Origin: Salinisphaeraceae bacterium UBA4764
GTDB lineage: Bacteria; Pseudomonadota; Gammaproteobacteria; Nevskiales; Salinisphaeraceae
Length of the DNA stretch: 7,850 nt
Assembly: GCA_002403445.1 (NCBI GenBank)
Contig: DHHU01000048.1
Span: 17,520-25,369 of the forward strand
Direction: 5' to 3'
Shown here piece by piece: positions 1 through 7,163 of this stretch. The notes beneath the pieces were generated by a model. The model ran no database searches and was not told the origin of the DNA. It saw only the letters and a list, made by a program, of their open reading frames with translations. Position 1 is the first letter of the stretch; each line of letters starts with the position of its first letter. A program made the translations under genes and the position numbers.

Positions 1-789
1 CCGGTCACCGATGACGGCCGTGTCGATGCTGCCGAATTCGAGGCCCATCTGAGCAAGCGCACGAAGTTTGCCGCGTTTTCGCATATTTCGAACGCACTGG
101 GCACGCGCCTGCCAGTCGAGGCGATGGTGGCATCAGCTCACGCACGCAACGTGCCGGTCTTGATCGACGGCGCGCAAGCCATTGCTCATCAGCCGGTGGA
201 TTTTCAGGCGCTCGGCGCTGAATTCTATGTCTTTTCCGCCCACAAAATTTTCGGTCCAACCGGCGTCGGGGCGCTGATTGGAAAAGTTGAAAATCTGGAA
301 GCTGCCGAACCGTACCAAGGCGGTGGCGATATGATCGACACCGTGTCATTCGAGGGTACGACCTATAATGACGTGCCGTACAAGTTTGAGGCGGGCACAC
401 CCAATATTGCTGGGGTTGCTGCGTTTGGTACGGCGGTTGACTATGCCGCTGGGCTGGATCTCGCAGCCGTTTCGGCTCACGAAGACGATCTTTTACGTTC
501 GGCGACCGCCGCCATTAACGAGATCGAAGGGCTGCACATCATCGGTACCGCGCCAGACAAGGCGGCGATCATTTCCATGGTCATGGACGGCGTACACGCT
601 CACGACATCGGCACGTTGCTGGACGAGTCTGGCGTCGCCATTCGGACCGGCCACCATTGCGCCATGCCGCTGATGACCCGTTTTGGTATCGCCGCCACTG
701 CACGTGCCTCCTTTGCCGCCTATAACGATCAGTCCGACGTCGATGCCTTGATTGCCGGACTGCACAGTATCCAGCGAATTTTCGGCTAG
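1..789 (+). CDS. sufS: SufS-type cysteine desulfurase, 5'-truncated by window edge
   Basis: PLP-dependent group II cysteine desulfurase. It removes sulfur from L-cysteine as an enzyme persulfide, giving alanine, and feeds cytoplasmic SUF Fe-S cluster assembly. The reading frame is open from base 1, and about 262 codons are visible. Family members are roughly 400 residues, so about 140 N-terminal residues lie outside the window; the first in-window ATG (124) is internal. Visible landmarks in order are the HISNALGT segment, the cofactor-binding DGAQA (Asp codon 166-168), the Schiff-base lysine in SAHKIFGPTG (Lys codon 244-246), and the persulfide cysteine in RTGHHCAMP (Cys codon 658-660). The C-terminal ARASFAAYN block is typical of the family. 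The Cys sits in the short-loop SufS context and not in an IscS/NifS-like extended loop. The Rieske gene follows after 30 bases. A CsdA-like paralogue is possible, but SufS fits best. Confidence 0.95.
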   Translation, partial: PVTDDGRVDAAEFEAHLSKRTKFAAFSHISNALGTRLPVEAMVASAHARNVPVLIDGAQAIAHQPVDFQALGAEFYVFSAHKIFGPTGVGALIGKVENLEAAEPYQGGGDMIDTVSFEGTTYNDVPYKFEAGTPNIAGVAAFGTAVDYAAGLDLAAVSAHEDDLLRSATAAINEIEGLHIIGTAPDKAAIISMVMDGVHAHDIGTLLDESGVAIRTGHHCAMPLMTRFGIAATARASFAAYNDQSDVDALIAGLHSIQRIFG

Positions 790-808
790 CTCCCACACCG
801 CAAAACCT

Positions 809-814
809 GAGAGG
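809..814 (+). promoter_or_regulatory. Shine-Dalgarno for the Rieske gene
   Basis: GAGAGG followed by five bases and then the ATG at 820. It lies in the 30-base gap after the sufS stop, so the small gene has its own ribosome binding site inside the presumed suf transcript. Confidence 0.7.
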
Positions 815-819
815 AAATC

Positions 820-1140
820 ATGAGTGATTGGGTGAATGTCGCCACTGAACGTGAACTCGCCGACGGTCAGCGCCGCGTGGTCGATGTGGACGACGTCATG
901 ATCGCCGTCTTCAATTACGGTGGTGAATATTACGCCATAGAAGACGTCTGCACCCACGACGGCGGTGAACTCGCCAGCGGTGAACTCGAAGGGGACGAAA
1001 TCATCTGCCCCCGCCACGGAGCCCGGTTCTGTATTCGAAACGGCAAAGCATTGACTGCACCCGCTTACGAGGACGTCCACTGCTTTCCCGTGCGGGTCGA
1101 TAACGGCACTGTTCAGGTCTGTGACGACCGGTTCGACTGA
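820..1140 (+). CDS. Rieske [2Fe-2S] ferredoxin-like protein of the SUF locus
   Basis: A 106-residue soluble single-domain Rieske protein, of the kind usually annotated as non-heme iron oxygenase ferredoxin subunit. The cluster ligands are all present: Cys44-x-His46 (CTH) and Cys63-x-x-His66 (CPRH), with 16 residues between the pairs. An extra Cys71 follows box 2. It has no signal peptide or membrane anchor, which separates it from respiratory Rieske subunits, and it matches the size of bacterial Rieske ferredoxins. The start has a good SD. No oxygenase or reductase gene is nearby; the gene sits 30 bases behind sufS. I infer a role in Fe-S cluster assembly, such as electron transfer, but the exact function of Rieske proteins in suf operons is not established as far as I know. 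The fold call is very secure and the role is inference. Confidence 0.93.
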   Translation: MSDWVNVATERELADGQRRVVDVDDVMIAVFNYGGEYYAIEDVCTHDGGELASGELEGDEIICPRHGARFCIRNGKALTAPAYEDVHCFPVRVDNGTVQVCDDRFD

Positions 1141-1532
1141 TCGATCCGACGGGCGGCAGTAATGCAACGGGGATGCGTTCGTCACTAGACGGCATCAACG
1201 ACTGCGTTGTGATCATTGGCCCTGATCTATGCTGCCAATAGATTAATAATGCGTCCCATGCAACCGCTCGGACCGTTATCATCTATGGCCCCCATGGCAA
1301 GCCGAGGCGTCTACTCCGGCGATTCTGGGTGCTAATCCATTGAGCCTGTGGCGTCGGTCATGGGCTGAGCGAGGCCGAAAACCTGTAGTGAGCCCAATCG
1401 TCTGATCCACTTGTTGAGTCAAAGTACCAATCTAAACCCGGCATATTCGTCGGGCGCAACACGGTCAGCCTGAATCACGCTGCATACAAGCTGCACTCGA
1501 TAAGCTGCCCAATGGCCTGTTGAACCCGAGTG
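1141..1532. other. Intergenic region between convergent genes, no recognisable gene
   Basis: About 390 bases between the stop of the Rieske gene (plus strand) and the stop of recJ (minus strand). I see no conserved protein, no tRNA or rRNA, and no insertion-sequence ends. No good intrinsic terminator (GC hairpin plus T-run) is visible for either gene, although both transcripts should end here. A loose sigma70-like pair on the plus strand (TTGGCC at 1216, TAGATT at 1239, 17-base spacer) has no gene to drive. The frame of recJ stays open for 37 codons past its stop, then after one TGA for 28 more; this looks like chance. Confidence 0.6.
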
Positions 1533-3329
1533 CTATTCCTTCCGGATACCGGTGCCTTGCCCCCAAGCATCCAAGACCACAAGCTGCAGCTGCTGGCGAT
1601 TGTTGTAGTGATTGACATCGGGTTGATAGACCAGTGTCAGACGGGATGCATTCATGATATCGGGGTTGCCGTTGAACCAGATGGCGTCGAGCCGTGCCAT
1701 GCTGTGCGGATTCGCCAGTCGTAATTTGATGTGTCGATCCCCTACGATTCGGGCGTCCAGACATTCGAACACACCATCGAAAACAGGCGCTTCGAAACCC
1801 GGGCCCCAGGGACCCCCATCACGCAGCTCGATTGCCGATTCCAGGCTCAATTCGTTGGGGCCGAGCTCACCGTCAGTGATCCAGGCTGGCGTCGCGATTG
1901 CTGGGGTGAGAGCAGCTTTTATGACATCGTCAAATGCTTCTCTGAACTGCTCGATTCGATCTATCGCCACCGTCAGCCCGGCTGCGCCGGCATGGCCACC
2001 GAAACGGTCGATCAGATCAGGCTGATTGGCATCAACGGCCGCGAGTGCATCGCGCACGTTGATGCCGGCGATCGAACGTGCTGACCCCTTGGCCATGCCG
2101 CTGGCGCTCGGGGCAAACGCGACTGCCGGGCGGTGCCACTCGCGCGCCAAACGGCCAGCAACGAGGCCCACGACGCCCTCGTGCCAGTCGCGGCGATAGA
2201 CCACCTGCGTGGCGGGCCGATCCTCGCCCGGAGCCGGCGGGCTATCGAGTGCGGCCTCATCGGCCTGGGCTTGCATCTTGTTCTGTGTCTGCCGACGCTG
2301 CGCGTTGAGTGTGTCCAGTTGATTGGCCCGCTCGCGGGCCACACTGGGTGAGGTGGCCAGCAGACAGCCTACCCCAACCGTCATGTCGTCGAGTCGTCCC
2401 GCTGCGTTGATACGCGGGGCAATGCCGAAGCCGATATCCGAGGCGGCCAGTGTTTTGGGAGGCCGTCCAGCGGCTGCGAGAAGTGCGGTCACACCCGGTC
2501 GGTTGCGCCCGGCGCGAATCCGACGAATACCCTGGGCCACCAAAGCACGATTAACGCGACGCATAGGGACACAATCGGCCACCGTGCCGATTGCGACTAG
2601 ATCGAGATAATCACTCATGCGCGGTAAGCAGGCGCCTCGACCGCGCTTCGCCAGTCTGGAACGAAGGGCCAGCATTACATAGAACGTCACTCCTACACCG
2701 GCCAACTCACCGAGTTGACCACCGCCGTGCGGTTGGTTGGGATTGACGATGGCATCGGCGGCCGGGCGCTCTGGACCGGGCAGATGATGATCGAGGACCA
2801 CCACGCGCCACCCCCGCGCCTTGGCCGCACGTACACCGGCAAAACTGCTGATGCCGTTGTCGACGGTTACGATCATATCGCCCGGGCCAGCGTCGCCGAG
2901 AGCGTCGACAATGCCCGCTGACAACCCGTAGCCATCATGAACTCGGTGCGGCAGTCGATAGGCGACGCGAGACGCCCCCATTGCGCCGAGGGCATGCCGG
3001 GCGAGAGCCGTGCTTGTTGCACCATCAGCGTCGAAATCCCCGACCACGGCTATGCGATGATCGTGAACGACCGCGTCGCTCAGGAGGTCAACTGCGGCGT
3101 CGATTTCGGCGAGCACAGAAAAATGTGGCAAGTGCTTCAGCTGATAATCCAGCGCTTCGGAACTGGTGGCGCCGCGAGCGGCGTAAACACGCGCCAGCAG
3201 CGGCGAAGCCACATCGGGCAGCGGACCATCCACCGAACGTCGCTTAATCGGACTGTGCGACTGGCTGATCAAAGTTTGGGCCGCCTCGCCAATACCCTCA
3301 CCAGACGACGCCGTTAACGCATTTGGCAT
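1533..3329 (-). CDS. recJ: Single-stranded-DNA-specific exonuclease RecJ
   Basis: Mg/Mn-dependent 5'-3' exonuclease on single-stranded DNA, acting in RecF-pathway recombination, mismatch repair and base excision repair. It is 598 residues; E. coli RecJ is 577. DHH-superfamily motifs appear in order: GDFDADGATST (97-107), TVDNGIS (Asp157), the signature DHH (180-182), LVAIGTVAD (Asp252), the PRINAAGRLDD block (305-315), WHEGVVG (382-388) of the DHHA1 domain and FGGHAGAAG (443-451). The C-terminal OB-fold region follows. All catalytic aspartates and histidines look intact. The ATG at 3329 is 14 bases after the thrC stop with no clear Shine-Dalgarno. About 20 N-terminal residues exceed the E. 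coli protein, so a TTG at codon 20 is an alternative start. It is the last gene of the presumed alaC-hom-thrC-recJ unit and converges on the suf genes. Confidence 0.97.
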   Translation of the reverse strand: MPNALTASSGEGIGEAAQTLISQSHSPIKRRSVDGPLPDVASPLLARVYAARGATSSEALDYQLKHLPHFSVLAEIDAAVDLLSDAVVHDHRIAVVGDFDADGATSTALARHALGAMGASRVAYRLPHRVHDGYGLSAGIVDALGDAGPGDMIVTVDNGISSFAGVRAAKARGWRVVVLDHHLPGPERPAADAIVNPNQPHGGGQLGELAGVGVTFYVMLALRSRLAKRGRGACLPRMSDYLDLVAIGTVADCVPMRRVNRALVAQGIRRIRAGRNRPGVTALLAAAGRPPKTLAASDIGFGIAPRINAAGRLDDMTVGVGCLLATSPSVARERANQLDTLNAQRRQTQNKMQAQADEAALDSPPAPGEDRPATQVVYRRDWHEGVVGLVAGRLAREWHRPAVAFAPSASGMAKGSARSIAGINVRDALAAVDANQPDLIDRFGGHAGAAGLTVAIDRIEQFREAFDDVIKAALTPAIATPAWITDGELGPNELSLESAIELRDGGPWGPGFEAPVFDGVFECLDARIVGDRHIKLRLANPHSMARLDAIWFNGNPDIMNASRLTLVYQPDVNHYNNRQQLQLVVLDAWGQGTGIRKE

Positions 3330-3343
3330 CCGGCTTAGGACGA

Positions 3344-4480
3344 TTACAACCCGCTTTCGATACGGCGCCGCACGGCGTCTTCAGTGGCATCCAATGTTTC
3401 TATACCGCCCAGACCGCCACCTAGCTCGATAGCGCGATCCGCGTCTTTCAAGCCGTGACCTGTCAGGGTGCAGACAATAGTGGAACCCGGCTTAATGCGC
3501 CCGGCACCGATATCACGCGCCACACCTGCAACCGATGCCGCCGATGCGGGCTCGCAGAATATACCTTCGCGTGAGGCCAGCTGTTTTTGCATAGCCAATA
3601 TTTCGTGATCACTTAGTTCATCAAACCAGCCGCCGGACTCGGTATGCGTGGCCCATGCACGATCCCAGCTTTGCGGGTGGCCGATCCGGATTGCGGTGGC
3701 CACCGTATCGGGATTGTCTACATCATGACCACGCAAGAACGGGGCTGAGCCATTGGCCTGAAATCCCAGCATTTGCGGCCGTTTGCTGTATTCCGCCGTG
3801 GCATACCGACAGTCCCCCTCACAAAAGCTGCACGCCCCCGTTGTGAAAGCACCGGCGTTGCTCGCAAGTTCACTGTAACCAATCCAGTGCGCGGTAATGT
3901 TGCCCGCGTTGCCCACCGGCAATGCGTGATAGTCCGGCACTCGCCCGAGTTCATCGCAAATCTCGAATGCGGCGGTCTTTTGACCCTGCAGGCGAAACGG
4001 ATTGACTGAGTTGACGACCGTGACAGGGGCCGTTTCGGCCACCTGCTTAACCAGTCGCATACCATCGTCGAAGTTGCCGCGTATTTGCACGATACGCGCG
4101 CCCTGGATCATGGCCTGGGCCAGTTTACCCGTAGCGATCTTGCCATCCGGAATCAGCACGAATGCCGTAATGCCGGCACGCGCGGCGTAGGCCGCAGCAG
4201 AGGCCGATGTGTTGCCGGTTGAGGCGCAGATGATGGCTTCGGCTCCGTCACCGACCGCGCGTGTCACGGCTAGCGTCATGCCGCGATCCTTGAATGAACT
4301 CGAAGGATTGAGGCCCTCGTACTTGACGTAGAGCTCACCATCGAAACCGATGTCCCGGACAAGATTATCCAGTCGAATTAGCGGTGTATCACCCTCGCCC
4401 AGCGCTACGGCCGGTACGCCGTCGGCAAGCGGCAGGCGCTCGTGGTAGCGGTCGATCAGGCCCGTATAGCGCGTCGCCAT
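3344..4480 (-). CDS. thrC: Threonine synthase with a cysteine-containing insertion
   Basis: PLP enzyme converting O-phospho-L-homoserine to L-threonine and phosphate, the last step of threonine synthesis. It is 378 residues, the compact threonine synthase class (compare B. subtilis-type ThrC at about 350) and not the longer E. coli/Pseudomonas form. Visible elements: GEGDTPL (29-34), the PLP lysine in SSFKDRG (Lys64), STGNTSAS (87-94), the phosphate-cradle-like VGNAGN (189-194), GFQANGSAPF (239-248), and a C-terminal CTLTGHGLKD (337-346). Between the HWIGY helix and the GFQA strand, residues about 205-234 form a segment longer than I expect, containing Cys217, Cys220 and Cys224. The gene has a GGAG Shine-Dalgarno 8 bases before the ATG. 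It follows hom by 50 bases and precedes recJ by 14. The enzyme family call is secure; the meaning of the insertion is unknown. Confidence 0.96.
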   Translation of the reverse strand: MATRYTGLIDRYHERLPLADGVPAVALGEGDTPLIRLDNLVRDIGFDGELYVKYEGLNPSSSFKDRGMTLAVTRAVGDGAEAIICASTGNTSASAAAYAARAGITAFVLIPDGKIATGKLAQAMIQGARIVQIRGNFDDGMRLVKQVAETAPVTVVNSVNPFRLQGQKTAAFEICDELGRVPDYHALPVGNAGNITAHWIGYSELASNAGAFTTGACSFCEGDCRYATAEYSKRPQMLGFQANGSAPFLRGHDVDNPDTVATAIRIGHPQSWDRAWATHTESGGWFDELSDHEILAMQKQLASREGIFCEPASAASVAGVARDIGAGRIKPGSTIVCTLTGHGLKDADRAIELGGGLGGIETLDATEDAVRRRIESGL

Positions 4481-4488
4481 AGGCTTGG

Positions 4489-4492
4489 CTCC
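4489..4492 (-). promoter_or_regulatory. Shine-Dalgarno for thrC
   Basis: GGAG on the minus strand, 8 bases before the thrC ATG. It supports the annotated start. The 50-base hom-thrC gap also has an AT-rich patch (TTTTAAATT) but no convincing promoter or hairpin. Confidence 0.6.
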
Positions 4493-4530
4493 GTAATTTA
4501 AAAGTTTGTCGGTCAGGGCTCGAACGGGCG

Positions 4531-5844
4531 TCAGTCTTCGAAATGCGCGACGCGAATATGGACCAGACTCTTGCGCGCGAAGTCGAAGGCCTCGATGCGA
4601 GCAATAGCCTCGAGAACGCGGCCTTCGCGCGCAGATTTGGTTACCACGATTACGTGCGCATCATCTTCAGTGGTCGGCGGATCTTCCTGAAGGATGGCGT
4701 CGATGCCGATCTCCAAGTCGGCAAGCACCCGGGTCATGGCCGCCATGACCCCAGTCTGGTCGGCAACCTGAACACGCAGATAGTGGCCGCACTCGAAATC
4801 GGCCCGATCAAGGACCGGGGCATCCGATATCTGGTCCGGCTGGAACGCCAGATGCGGTACCCGCCCGGATGGGTCGGTGCTTAGAACACGAATCGTGTCG
4901 GTCAGATCAGCAACCACGGCCGATGCGGTAGGCCCAGCACCAGCGCCGGCGCCGTAATACACTGTCGGTCCCACGGCGTCACCGTAAACCATGACGGCAT
5001 TCTTCTCGCCTTCGACACTCGCCAGCAGGGCTTTTTCAGGCACCAGCGTCGGATGCACGCGCAACTCAACCCCCTCCGGGGTACGCTTGGCGATGCCCAG
5101 CGGCTTGATGCGGTAACCGAGCCTCGCCGCATAGGCGATGTCGGCACTGGCCAGATACCGAATCCCTTCGGTATAAACCCGCTCGAACGATAGCGGGATG
5201 CCGAACGCGATACTGCCGATAATAGCCAGCTTGTGCGCGGCATCGATGCCTTCAATGTCAAACGTCGGATCGGCCTCGGCAAAACCACGGCGCTGGGCAT
5301 CGGCAAGCGCGTATTCAAAGCTGACGCCTTCGAACCGCATCTGGGTGAGGATGAAGTTACCGGTGCCGTTGATGATGCCGGCCACCCATTCGATGCGGTT
5401 GGCCGCGAGCGACTCGCGCATAGCCTTGATGATCGGGATACCGCCCGCAACGGCTGCTTCGAACGACACCACCACGTTATTGCGCTCGGCGGCGGCGAAA
5501 ATCGCGTTGCCATGCAATGCGATCAAATGCTTGTTGGCAGTAATGACGTGCTTGCCACGCTCGATCGCCGCCATCGTCAAATCAAACGCCAAGCCGTCGC
5601 CGCCGATCAATTCCAGCACCACGTCGATCTCAGGATCATCCACGATGACCTGACAATCGCTGCCAATCTGCATGCCGTCGACAGCACACTCGCGCGCTTT
5701 GTCGGGATTGCGAACAGCGGCGCGCGTGATGTGGATATCCCGGCCGGCGCGGCGCACGATTTCGTCGCGGTTTTCGGTCAGCAGGTTGACGACGCCGGCC
5801 CCCACCGTGCCGAGGCCGAGCAGCCCGACGTTGACTGGTTTCAC
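4531..5844 (-). CDS. hom: Homoserine dehydrogenase, monofunctional, with C-terminal ACT domain
   Basis: NAD(P)H-dependent reduction of L-aspartate-4-semialdehyde to L-homoserine, the branch point to threonine and methionine. Counting from the upstream ATG at 5853 (440 residues), the dinucleotide-binding GLGTVG is at 13-18, TANKHL with the active-site lysine at Lys108, the GTGNFIL block at 163-169, and the catalytic-domain signature EGIDAAHK (201-208, with Asp204 and Lys208). A C-terminal ACT domain spans roughly 358-435 (DQTGVMA) and is the likely threonine feedback site. No aspartokinase domain is fused. I place the start at the GTG (5844), three codons in: the strong AGGAGG is only 1 base from the ATG but 10 from the GTG, and a protein beginning (M)KPVNVG matches the N-terminus I recall for Pseudomonas Hom. 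It follows alaC almost without gap. Confidence 0.95.
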   Translation of the reverse strand: MKPVNVGLLGLGTVGAGVVNLLTENRDEIVRRAGRDIHITRAAVRNPDKARECAVDGMQIGSDCQVIVDDPEIDVVLELIGGDGLAFDLTMAAIERGKHVITANKHLIALHGNAIFAAAERNNVVVSFEAAVAGGIPIIKAMRESLAANRIEWVAGIINGTGNFILTQMRFEGVSFEYALADAQRRGFAEADPTFDIEGIDAAHKLAIIGSIAFGIPLSFERVYTEGIRYLASADIAYAARLGYRIKPLGIAKRTPEGVELRVHPTLVPEKALLASVEGEKNAVMVYGDAVGPTVYYGAGAGAGPTASAVVADLTDTIRVLSTDPSGRVPHLAFQPDQISDAPVLDRADFECGHYLRVQVADQTGVMAAMTRVLADLEIGIDAILQEDPPTTEDDAHVIVVTKSAREGRVLEAIARIEAFDFARKSLVHIRVAHFED

Positions 5845-5854
5845 TTGCTTCATA

Positions 5855-5860
5855 CCTCCT
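5855..5860 (-). promoter_or_regulatory. Strong Shine-Dalgarno for hom, overlapping the alaC stop codon
   Basis: A perfect AGGAGG on the minus strand. Its first two bases are the last two of the alaC TAG stop (5859-5861). Only one base separates it from the ATG at 5853, too close for normal initiation. Ten bases separate it from the in-frame GTG at 5844. This decides the hom start and suggests translation of alaC and hom is coupled. Confidence 0.75.
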
Positions 5861-7076
5861 AAGGTGTAGCCGTTTCCAAAACGCCTTCGTGTCGGAACAT
5901 GCGTTTGATATTGCGGATAGCCTGGCGCGTGCGTTGATCATTTTCGATCAAGCTGATGCGCACATGGGTATCGCCGTAGGCACCAAAACCCACGCCCGGC
6001 GATACGGCAACACCGGCGTCGGCCAGCAGTTTCTTGGTGAATTCTAGGGACCCCAGGTGCTGATACACTTCCGGGATCCGGGCCCATACAAACATCGTGG
6101 CTTTGGGCTTAGTTACCGACCAGCCAATGGCGTTGAGGCCATCGCAGACCAGATCTCGGCGCTCCCGATAGACATCACGGATTCTGTCGACACAGTCCTG
6201 CGGCCCATTGAGTGCCGCGATCGCTGCCACCTGAACAGGGGTGTACATGCCGTAGTCGAGATAGGATTTCATACGGGCAAGCGCGGCAATCAGCGTCTTA
6301 TTGCCACACATAAAACCGATCCGCCACCCTGGCATGCTGTAACTTTTAGACATCGAGAAACACTCGACGGCTACATCGTTGGCGCCGGGTACTTCGAGTA
6401 TCGAGGGAGCTTTATATCCATCGAATACTATATCGGCATACGCAAGGTCCTGCACGATCCAGAAATCGTACTCGCGCGCCATTTCCACCATGCGTTCGAA
6501 AAATGCGTAGTCGACGCATTCGGTAGTCGGGTTGGCGGGGAAGTTGAGGAGCAGCATCTTAGGCCGCGGCCAGGATTCGGTTATCGCCCGCTTGAGTTCT
6601 TCGAAAAAGTCGGTATCCGGCATCAGCCGCACATGCCGGACATCGGCGCCGGCGATAATTGCACCATATGGATGGATGGGATATGCCGGATTGGGCACAA
6701 GCACCTGGTCGCCCTGCTCCAGAGTCGCCAGCATCAAGTGTGCCAGCCCTTCCTTCGACCCCATGGTGACAATGGCCTCAGTCTCGTAATCGATATCAAC
6801 ATCGAAGTTGCGCTTGTACCAGGCAGCTATAGCCTGACGCAGGCGCGGCACGCCCTTGGAGCTGGAATAGCGATGGGTCCCCGGCCGCTTGGCGACTTCC
6901 ACCAACTTGTTGATGATGTGATCTGGCGTCGGCTGATCCGGATTACCCATCCCGAAATCGATAATGTCTTCACCACGCGCTCGCGCGGCTTGCTTCAACT
7001 CATTGACGATCGAAAACACATACGGCGGCAGCCGTTCAATGCGCGCAAACTCGGATTTTGACGAAGGATTGGCCAT
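5859..7076 (-). CDS. alaC: AlaC-type alanine aminotransferase (PLP fold type I)
   Basis: Class I/II aminotransferase, cytoplasmic, most like AlaC (formerly YfdZ), which transfers the amino group between glutamate and pyruvate to make alanine. It is 405 residues; E. coli AlaC is about 412. Landmarks: the N-terminal DFGMGNPDQPTP segment (40-51), YSSSKGVPRLR (70-80), the substrate/cofactor asparagine in NPTTE (Asn182), PLP-pyridine Asp210 with Tyr213 (QDLAYAD), the Schiff-base lysine in SMSKSYSMPGWRIGF (Lys244), the phosphate-binding Arg252, and the C-terminal carboxylate-binding arginine in HVRISLIEN (Arg373). All expected residues are present. The ATG at 7076 lacks a clear Shine-Dalgarno, and no better start is visible. 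It heads the presumed alaC-hom-thrC-recJ unit. Close aminotransferases with other amino acceptors cannot be excluded, so substrate specificity is inferred from family resemblance. Confidence 0.92.
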   Translation of the reverse strand: MANPSSKSEFARIERLPPYVFSIVNELKQAARARGEDIIDFGMGNPDQPTPDHIINKLVEVAKRPGTHRYSSSKGVPRLRQAIAAWYKRNFDVDIDYETEAIVTMGSKEGLAHLMLATLEQGDQVLVPNPAYPIHPYGAIIAGADVRHVRLMPDTDFFEELKRAITESWPRPKMLLLNFPANPTTECVDYAFFERMVEMAREYDFWIVQDLAYADIVFDGYKAPSILEVPGANDVAVECFSMSKSYSMPGWRIGFMCGNKTLIAALARMKSYLDYGMYTPVQVAAIAALNGPQDCVDRIRDVYRERRDLVCDGLNAIGWSVTKPKATMFVWARIPEVYQHLGSLEFTKKLLADAGVAVSPGVGFGAYGDTHVRISLIENDQRTRQAIRNIKRMFRHEGVLETATP

Positions 7077-7163
7077 GACCGGGGACAGAAATCCGCTTGT
7101 TCTGTGGATAAGAATAAATTAACAATTCTGCCAGATGCGCGGCCCCTAGGCTAGAACAAAATT
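7077..7163 (-). promoter_or_regulatory. Presumed promoter region of the alaC-hom-thrC-recJ unit
   Basis: An 87-base gap between the NlpD-like stop and the alaC start. Its middle (about 7105-7130) is markedly AT-rich compared with the flanking genes, as expected of a promoter. I could not find a -35/-10 pair with good match and spacing. No rho-independent terminator for the NlpD-like gene is visible either, so read-through from that gene into alaC is possible. A DnaA-box match lies inside. Confidence 0.35.
7103..7111 (-). promoter_or_regulatory. Perfect DnaA-box match upstream of alaC
   Basis: Minus strand reads TTATCCACA, identical to the high-affinity E. coli DnaA box consensus TTATNCACA (the R1/R4 form). 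It lies in the AT-rich intergenic gap, 26 bases before the alaC start codon. Only a single box is seen and there is no cluster, so it is not an origin. It could be a DnaA-responsive regulatory site, or chance. The match is seen directly; the function is inference. Confidence 0.4.

Noticed and set aside
124..789. ATG at 124 as the start of a short independent protein.
   Set aside because: The same frame is open and encodes conserved SufS sequence from base 1, so the ATG is an internal methionine.
493..1185. A 230-codon open frame on the minus strand opposite sufS and the Rieske gene.
   Set aside because: Both genes it overlaps are clear conserved proteins on the other strand; this is a by-product of codon bias.
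1216..1244. Sigma70-like promoter on the plus strand (TTGGCC, 17 bases, TAGATT).
   Set aside because: Each box matches the consensus at only four of six positions, and no gene lies downstream on that strand; an antisense or small-RNA promoter cannot be supported from sequence alone.
1332..1532. Open stretches on the minus strand continuing in the recJ frame past its stop (37 codons, then TGA, then 28 codons); considered as a recJ extension or a decayed gene.
   Set aside because: RecJ already ends where its family ends, and neither stretch resembles a protein I recognise.
1493..1533. Inverted repeat GCACTCG ... CGAGTGC with a 27-base loop, touching the last base of the recJ stop codon; considered as a terminator.
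   Set aside because: The arms are only 7 bases, the loop is long and does not fold well itself, and there is no T-run on either strand after it.
5727..5736. Second possible DnaA box (TGTGGATAT) inside hom.
   Set aside because: It has one mismatch to the box core and lies within coding sequence, so chance is the simplest explanation.
6057..7061. A 334-codon open frame on the plus strand opposite alaC.
   Set aside because: It is antisense to a complete aminotransferase with all catalytic residues and its translation resembles no known family; it is a shadow frame.
7077..7163. Search for a transcription terminator or threonine/alanine leader peptide before alaC.
   Set aside because: There is no GC hairpin with T-run and no short open frame rich in Thr, Ile or Ala codons in the 87-base gap.
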